Notes under the pieces: generated by a model
Told to the model about the DNA's origin: nothing
The model's input: only the letters and a program-made list of their open reading frames with translations
Database searches by the model: none
Shown here: in pieces, positions 1 through 3,073 of the stretch
How the letters are laid out: every line of letters begins with the position of its first letter
How positions within the stretch are numbered: the stretch's first letter is position 1
Translations under genes and position numbers: made by a program
Assembly (NCBI GenBank): GCA_001796995.1
Contig: MGOB01000078.1
Span: 33,351-38,595 of the forward strand
Direction: 5' to 3'
Length of the DNA: 5,245 nt
Source: Chloroflexi bacterium RBG_16_68_14
GTDB taxonomy: Bacteria > Chloroflexota > Dehalococcoidia > DSTF01 > RBG-16-68-14

Positions 1-33
1 CTGCGGCCGTCGCCCGCCCGCTGAGCGGCGCAG
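1..33 (-). terminator. Possible hairpin just downstream of the DUF3105 gene
   Basis: Directly after the leftward DUF3105 stop codon, the last 33 bases can fold on themselves. An outer 5-bp pair (CTGCG at 1-5 with CGCAG at 29-33) encloses CCGCT/AGCGG at 18-22 and 24-28, whose one-base spacing is too tight to close fully. The place is right for a transcription terminator. Any T-tract would lie beyond the window edge, so termination cannot be shown and the structure could simply reflect high GC. Confidence 0.25.
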
Positions 34-813
34 CTAGCACCCCAGTCCCCGCATGCTCTCCGGGTTGAAACGGCACCTGAAGGCGTCGATAAACTTCTTG
101 ACTCGGTCCTGGCTGTACTCATTCACAGAGAACTTATCGATGCGTGCCCAGGCGGTAAGGGCAATGGTCTCCTCCTCCGTCTCTGAATAGGGCGCCATCA
201 CCAGCAGTTCGCCGTTGTCTAAGCGATCCCCGATGAGCTGTTCCAGCTCATCGATGATCTGCTGGTCGGTGGTGTTGTACCAGAGGACGACGCCGCCATG
301 CTCCATGTTGTGGACCAGGGTTTCCGCGTCCCAGGGTTTACGGAAGACGCCCCAGGGCGCTGGCCCGCAGAAGGGGGGCGCATCCTCGGGATCATCAGGG
401 CAGGCGCTGCTGCCCCAGTGGGGGCCGCCGGTGGGCGGGGTGCTGTTGCAGATGGGCGGATCGTCTTCCGAGCAGTCGTTGGCGTAGTCCACCTCCCGGG
501 TCACGTGCTGGCCCGTGTTGGGGCCGTCGTTGTTCCCGTAGAAGCCGCCGTAGGCCTTGGGGAGGTTGACCCACTCGCCCGGCAGGTCGGGAGCGGGGTC
601 GGCCTCGATCGCCGCGGCCTCCGCGAACCGGTTGCTACCCGGCCGGCCGGCCTGGACGAACAGGAAGACGACGAGCGCCGCGATCGCGGCCACGCCACCA
701 ACGACGATGATAGGTATCCAGGGGATGCGCGGGCCGCGGCGGGCTCGAGCCCGCACCGGCGTCCGGCGGCTGCGTGCGCTCCCCCGCGTGGCCCTTCGAC
801 GTGCTCTGCTCAT
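34..813 (-). CDS. DUF3105 family membrane-anchored extracytoplasmic protein
   Basis: The 259-residue product belongs to the DUF3105 family by its motifs; the family has no established biochemical function. A very basic N-terminus (residues 1-29, mostly Arg) precedes one hydrophobic helix at about 30-54. This predicts a signal anchor with the rest outside the membrane. The family core follows: CNSTPPTGGPHW (122-133), PWGVF (153-157) and LVHNMEHGGVVLWY (166-179). H131, H168 and H172 are candidate ligand or catalytic residues, which is inference. Six cysteines occur (114, 122, 138, 149, 247, 259); the first four bound two acidic, proline-rich loops, suggesting disulfides. The start is ATG at 813, with AAGGAG 11 bases upstream, a slightly long spacing. 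It lies 80 bp after the cytochrome c gene on the same strand, and both proteins share the same basic-tail plus single-helix layout, so a joint role at the outer membrane face is plausible but unproven. Confidence 0.85.
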   Translation of the reverse strand: MSRARRRATRGSARSRRTPVRARARRGPRIPWIPIIVVGGVAAIAALVVFLFVQAGRPGSNRFAEAAAIEADPAPDLPGEWVNLPKAYGGFYGNNDGPNTGQHVTREVDYANDCSEDDPPICNSTPPTGGPHWGSSACPDDPEDAPPFCGPAPWGVFRKPWDAETLVHNMEHGGVVLWYNTTDQQIIDELEQLIGDRLDNGELLVMAPYSETEEETIALTAWARIDKFSVNEYSQDRVKKFIDAFRCRFNPESMRGLGC

Positions 814-893
814 GCTCTAATCATCTCCTTCTGGGAAAGGCAGGCCTGTCGTAGCTCGTGTTCTGTCCCAACCCTACGCCGCCTCCCAATGCG

Positions 894-1394
894 CTATTGA
901 GACATCTCCTCTGGTAGGATAGGTGGCGGGCGGCGGAATGTTTCCCGCAAGAAGTTTACCAGGTGCCAGCGCTCCGTCTCAGTGAGTTGATCCTTGAAGG
1001 CAGGCATCGTCTTCTGATCGCCGTCGGTCGGAAACCCTTCGCTAATCCTGGAGAAGAGGAAGCCGTCAGTGCGGATGGAAATGTGCAGGGTTAGGTCGGG
1101 GGCGAGAGCGCCTCCTCTCCCGTCAGGCCCGTGGCAGACCTGGCAGTTGTTCTGATACAGGCGAGCGCCGGTCGCCACCGAGTCCTCTGTCGCGGCGACG
1201 GGATTCGAGTCAAACGCCGTTCCGCCATTCGGGCCGGCCACGAAGAAGAGCACCACACCGACGACGCCCGCGATCCCGACGACCACAGCGACGGGCAGCC
1301 AACCGAGGCGCAAGCGCCCCCTTCTCGTCGGTGGCAGCGGCTTCCGGGGACTACGCCTTGTCGGCTGTCCACTCCCGCGCTTTGCCCTGCTCAC
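894..1394 (-). CDS. Membrane-anchored single-haem c-type cytochrome
   Basis: This is a class I cytochrome c domain that would carry electrons at the outer face of the cytoplasmic membrane. With the GTG start at 1394 it has 166 residues: a basic, Pro/Arg-rich tail (1-30), one membrane helix (about 32-53), a linker, and the haem domain. The haem attachment motif is CQVCH (C84, C87, H88) followed by GPDGRGG. TMPAF supplies the likely axial Met130, and the final helix includes ERWHLVNFLRETF. An ATG at 1541 would extend the protein by 49 residues, but I prefer the GTG. The extension has no signal-like sequence, its third-position GC by hand count is only about 46 percent, and the same DNA encodes a better small ORF in another frame. 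The GTG overlaps that ORF's TGA stop (GTGA), so translational coupling is likely; only a weak AAAGAG precedes it. The redox partner is not visible in the window. Confidence 0.88.
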   Translation of the reverse strand: MSRAKRGSGQPTRRSPRKPLPPTRRGRLRLGWLPVAVVVGIAGVVGVVLFFVAGPNGGTAFDSNPVAATEDSVATGARLYQNNCQVCHGPDGRGGALAPDLTLHISIRTDGFLFSRISEGFPTDGDQKTMPAFKDQLTETERWHLVNFLRETFRRPPPILPEEMSQ

Positions 1395-1519
1395 GATCCC
1401 GTCATCTCTTTGAGGATGGCGGCCAGCGCCGCCCGCTTCCGACTGGAAGCGTGTCTCCTGACTCCGTCCAGGATCCGGGCCACGTCCTGCTGGAGCACGT
1501 CGGACTGGGTAGCGATCAT
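1391..1519 (-). CDS. Small 42-residue ORF overlapping the cytochrome c start
   Basis: I do not recognise this product. The ORF begins at ATG 1519, preceded by GGCAGG three bases upstream as a modest ribosome binding site, and ends in a TGA that shares bases with the cytochrome GTG start (GTGA). By hand count 34 of its 41 codons after the ATG end in G or C (about 83 percent), like a real gene in this genome, whereas the overlapping extension of the cytochrome frame has about 46 percent. The peptide looks largely helical: residues 7-20 contain DVLQQDVARILDGV, then a basic hinge RRHASSRKR, then AALAAILKEM. No membrane segment, signal peptide or metal site is seen. It sits 73 bp after the degV-like gene on the same strand. 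It could be a genuine small protein or a coupling leader whose translation delivers ribosomes to the cytochrome start. The short length keeps confidence moderate. Confidence 0.55.
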   Translation of the reverse strand: MIATQSDVLQQDVARILDGVRRHASSRKRAALAAILKEMTGS

Positions 1520-1592
1520 TACCTGCCAATATAGGGCACAAGGGAACGCACGTGCCAGCGCAGGAGACAGGCGTAGGCGTGGTGAGGCGTCG

Positions 1593-2450
1593 CTACGGCT
1601 CTGTGTAAAAGGCGAAGCCGAGCAGGCCCGGGCCGGTGTGCACGCCCATGACCTGGGTGAACTCGCTGACGAAGAGCTCCTTGGGGTGGAAGGAGGTGCG
1701 GACGCGTTCCGCCAACGCTTCCGCCTCTCGAGGGGCGTTGGTGTGGTGGACGCAGACGTGGAGGGCGTCCGGCTTCGCCCGCTGCTCCAGCGCCTGGAAG
1801 AGCCGGTCCCGTGCCCGCCGCATGGTCCGGACGATGGCGACGGGCCGGTAGACGCCGCGCTGGAACTCGACGATGGGCTTCACCTGGAGAGGCGAAGAAG
1901 CCCAGACCAGGAGGCGCGGCACCCGGCCGCTGCGCGCCAGGTAGGTGAGCGTGTCCAGCGCCACTAGCAGGCGCACTCTGGGCATCAGCTCCTGGGCGCG
2001 CGCCATCACTTGCTCCATGTCGGCCCCCTGCTGGGCGGCGCGCGCGGCCTCCAGCGCCACGAAGCCCTGGGCCATGGCGGCGGCGCCTGAATCGAGCACC
2101 CGCACGTCCAGGTGGGACGCCTGCTCCCGGGCCAGCGCTGCGCCCTGGAGAGCGGCGTCATACATGGCGCTGAACTGACGGGCGACGGTGATGCAGAGGA
2201 CGGCGTCGGCGTCGCGGCCCGCGCGCAAGATCGCCTCGGCGTACACGCCGGGGGCCGGCGCGGCCGTGGTGGGCGGCTGCGGCGCCGTGCGCAGCGTCTG
2301 GTAGAACTCAGCCGCGTGCGTGGGCATGCCATCCTGGTAGATCTGGTCGCCGAACACCAGGTAGAGGGGGATCACCTCGATCCGATGTTGGGCTGCCAGT
2401 TCCGCCGGGATGCAGGCGGTGCTGTCGGTAACGATGCCGACGCGGCCCAT
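1593..2450 (-). CDS. DegV family fatty-acid-binding protein
   Basis: The 285-residue protein has the usual length and full motif order of the DegV family. Characterised members bind fatty acids and, in Firmicutes, present them to fatty acid kinase (FakB role). Visible elements are the N-terminal GIVTDSTACIP (5-15, Ser10 at the acyl-carboxylate site), TTAAPAPG (61-68, in place of the common TSQPSPG), CITVARQFSAMYDAA (86-100, with Ser94), LDTLTYLARSGRVPR (165-179), LQVKPIVEFQRGVYRPVAIVRT (188-209) and the C-terminal HTGPGLLGFAFY (271-282). It is soluble, with no signal peptide. The ATG at 2450 is preceded by GGAGG with 9-base spacing, a good start. No FakA kinase gene is in the window, so a FakB-type function is family knowledge, not shown here. 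It is the first gene of the leftward group and is divergent from rpsO. Confidence 0.9.
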   Translation of the reverse strand: MGRVGIVTDSTACIPAELAAQHRIEVIPLYLVFGDQIYQDGMPTHAAEFYQTLRTAPQPPTTAAPAPGVYAEAILRAGRDADAVLCITVARQFSAMYDAALQGAALAREQASHLDVRVLDSGAAAMAQGFVALEAARAAQQGADMEQVMARAQELMPRVRLLVALDTLTYLARSGRVPRLLVWASSPLQVKPIVEFQRGVYRPVAIVRTMRRARDRLFQALEQRAKPDALHVCVHHTNAPREAEALAERVRTSFHPKELFVSEFTQVMGVHTGPGLLGFAFYTEP

Positions 2451-2480
2451 GGCTTTGGTCCTCCGTGCCGGACTCGGCGG

Positions 2481-2495
2481 CCGCCCCGAGGGCGG
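2481..2495. repeat. GC-rich inverted repeat in the divergent spacer
   Basis: CCGCCC (2481-2486) and GGGCGG (2490-2495) form a 6-bp stem around a CGA loop. It overlaps the 10-bp palindrome GGCGGCCGCC (2476-2485), and the pair sits just upstream of the TATAAT of the rightward promoter, where a -35 box would be. It could be an operator or a hairpin in the DegV leader RNA. No T-tract follows on either strand, so it is unlikely to be a terminator. Confidence 0.3.
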
Positions 2496-2502
2496 TTGCG
2501 CC

Positions 2503-2508
2503 TATAAT
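2503..2508 (+). promoter_or_regulatory. Candidate -10 box for rpsO-pnp
   Basis: A perfect TATAAT lies 68 bases before the rpsO ATG in an otherwise very GC-rich spacer, the expected place for the operon's main promoter. No TTGACA-like -35 hexamer is visible at spacings of 16-19 bases (these positions read GC-rich sequence), and there is no extended -10 TG. Initiation would be near 2515, giving a leader of about 60 bases. The -10 call is reasonable; the lack of a -35 could mean an activator is needed or a lineage-specific consensus. Confidence 0.5.
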
Positions 2509-2533
2509 CCGTCGCGTGCTAGACTGCCCCTAG

Positions 2534-2564
2534 GCCGAACGAGGATACCACAGGCGCTCTCGGC
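2534..2564 (+). promoter_or_regulatory. Hairpin in the rpsO leader, possible S15 control site
   Basis: GCCGA (2534-2538) pairs with TCGGC (2560-2564), and after a two-base bulge GAG (2541-2543) pairs with CTC (2557-2559). This gives an 8-bp bulged stem with a 13-base loop, ending 12 bases before the rpsO ATG. No strong Shine-Dalgarno sequence is present; the nearest purine-rich bases (GGCGG, 2562-2566) partly lie in the stem. S15 represses its own mRNA through structured leaders in several bacteria, so a similar role here is an inference from position only. Confidence 0.3.
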
Positions 2565-2569
2565 GGCAA
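2542..2569 (-). promoter_or_regulatory. Candidate leftward promoter for the DegV gene group
   Basis: On the minus strand TTGCCG (2569-2564) and TATCCT (2547-2542) are separated by 16 bases, a fair match to a housekeeping -35/-10 pair. Transcription would start near 2535 and give a leader of about 85 bases before the DegV ATG. The elements lie inside the presumed rpsO leader, so the two divergent transcripts would overlap by about 20 bases. The match is imperfect and unconfirmed. Confidence 0.35.
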
Positions 2570-2576
2570 AGCGTAT

Positions 2577-2843
2577 ATGCTAAGTAAGGAACAGAAGACA
2601 ACCATCGTCCAGGACCACGCTCGACGCGAGGGGGACACGGGTTCCTCCGAGGTGCAGATCGCCCTTCTTACCGAGCGTATCAACCAACTTACGGCCCACA
2701 TGCGCGAGCACAAGCAAGACTACCACACGGAGCGGGGGCTCCTGATGTTGGTAGGGCAGCGGCGCCGACATTTGGCCTACCTCAGTCGGACCGATCTACC
2801 GAGGTACCGGGCCATTCTCAGCAAACTGGGCCTCCGCAAGTAA
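2577..2843 (+). CDS. rpsO: 30S ribosomal protein S15
   Basis: The 88-residue product matches bacterial S15 in length and sequence throughout. S15 is a primary 16S rRNA-binding protein that organises the central domain of the 30S subunit and contributes to a bridge with the 50S subunit. Diagnostic stretches are the N-terminal helix (LSKEQKTTIVQDHARREGDTG, residues 2-22), SSEVQIALLTERINQLTAHMREHKQDYHTERGL, and the C-terminal LVGQRRRHLAYLSRTDLPRYRAILSKLGLRK. The H41-D48 helical region and basic RRR near residue 62 are the usual rRNA contact areas. The start ATG at 2577 gives the standard N-terminus, although its ribosome binding site is weak. It is first in the classic rpsO-pnp pair and is divergent from the DegV gene. 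Nothing in the coding sequence looks damaged. Confidence 0.98.
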   Translation: MLSKEQKTTIVQDHARREGDTGSSEVQIALLTERINQLTAHMREHKQDYHTERGLLMLVGQRRRHLAYLSRTDLPRYRAILSKLGLRK

Positions 2844-2866
2844 CCACCGAGCGGAGGCCCCTCCGC
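2828..2866 (+). promoter_or_regulatory. Competing hairpins across the rpsO stop codon
   Basis: GGGCCTCCGC (2828-2837) is a perfect 10-bp inverted match to GCGGAGGCCC (2851-2860), with a 13-base loop that contains the rpsO TAA (2841-2843). A second CTCCGC (2861-2866) can instead pair with GCGGAG (2851-2856) around a GCCC tetraloop. The two folds share an arm and exclude each other. No U-tract follows, so this is not an obvious intrinsic terminator; an RNA-processing site, decay barrier or translation-sensing attenuator would fit. Confidence 0.55.
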
Positions 2867-2889
2867 AGGTAGGGTGTAGGGGAGGAGAA

Positions 2890-2984
2890 GTAGTACACCA
2901 CCATTCGAAGGGGAGGTTGCGCCTGTTCTGCGCTCCCCGATCCCATCAGAGCCCTGAACGTAGGGCACCAAGACCATCCGAAGG
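2890..2984 (+). repeat. Diverged direct repeat in the rpsO-pnp spacer
   Basis: The 22-base unit at 2890-2911 (GTAGTACACCA then CCATTCGAAGG) recurs at 2960-2984 as GTAGGGCACCA, three extra bases, then CCATCCGAAGG. Nineteen of 22 positions match. A separate exact 10-base repeat, GAGCCCTGAA, is at 2949-2958 and 3012-3021, with a different offset. The units could be paired protein-binding sites in the RNA or the remains of a local duplication. Confidence 0.4.
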
Positions 2985-2988
2985 CAGC

Positions 2989-3034
2989 GGTCCCGCGCGC
3001 CGTCGCCCCCTGAGCCCTGAAGCGGGCGGGGACC
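2989..3034 (+). promoter_or_regulatory. Hairpin upstream of the pnp ribosome binding site
   Basis: GGTCCC (2989-2994) pairs exactly with GGGACC (3029-3034), and GC at 2995-2996 can extend the stem past one bulged G. The large loop is itself GC-rich. The structure ends 21 bases before the GGAGG of pnp. By analogy with the E. coli pnp leader it could be an endonuclease target used in autoregulation, but only the pairing is seen. Confidence 0.35.
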
Positions 3035-3055
3035 TGCGCGAAATCTCACAGTATT

Positions 3056-3060
3056 GGAGG
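3056..3060 (+). promoter_or_regulatory. Shine-Dalgarno sequence of pnp
   Basis: GGAGG lies 13 bases before the pnp ATG, longer than the usual 5-9. No in-frame start codon lies closer to it, and the ATG at 3074 gives the family's normal N-terminus (MAERFERKIG), so this start is retained. The long spacing may lower translation efficiency. Confidence 0.6.
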
Positions 3061-3073
3061 AACACTTGCTCTT

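Larger units (their letters stand above)
2844..3073 (+). other. rpsO-pnp intergenic leader region
   Basis: This 230-bp spacer has no start codon for a rightward small gene and no convincing promoter. It contains the tail of the rpsO stop-codon hairpin, several weaker inverted repeats (GGTGTA/TACACC at 2873-2878 and 2894-2899; GGGGAG/CTCCCC at 2910-2915 and 2933-2938), a diverged direct repeat, a hairpin at 2989-3034 and the pnp ribosome binding site. In enterobacteria the corresponding spacer is cleaved by RNase III and mediates PNPase autoregulation; a similar role here is inferred from gene order and structure. Confidence 0.5.

Noticed and set aside
298..900. A 200-residue rightward open frame.
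   Set aside because: It is antisense to the DUF3105 gene, whose motifs are clear, and shows only low-complexity Gly/Ala/Arg/Val sequence.
1528..1533. TATATT on the minus strand as a -10 box for the small ORF and cytochrome.
   Set aside because: No -35 box lies at the right distance, and initiation would fall almost at the ATG, removing the apparent ribosome binding site.
1395..1541. A 49-residue N-terminal extension of the cytochrome c from ATG 1541.
   Set aside because: Its third-position GC is low, it lacks a signal-like segment and the same DNA encodes a better small ORF in another frame. The GTG at 1394 places the basic tail and membrane helix at the normal N-terminal position.
1542..1560. 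A sigma-54-like promoter, TGGCACG followed by TTCC, upstream of the small ORF on the minus strand.
   Set aside because: The invariant GC of the -12 element is missing (TTCC rather than TTGC). The match to the -24 half alone is not sufficient.
1131..1967. A 278-residue rightward open frame.
   Set aside because: It spans parts of the cytochrome c gene, the small ORF and the DegV gene on the opposite strand, and has no family motifs.
2828..2860. An intrinsic terminator after rpsO.
   Set aside because: The stem is strong but is followed by CTCCGCAGG, not a U-tract, and its 5' arm is within the coding sequence; it is reported as a regulatory or processing hairpin instead.
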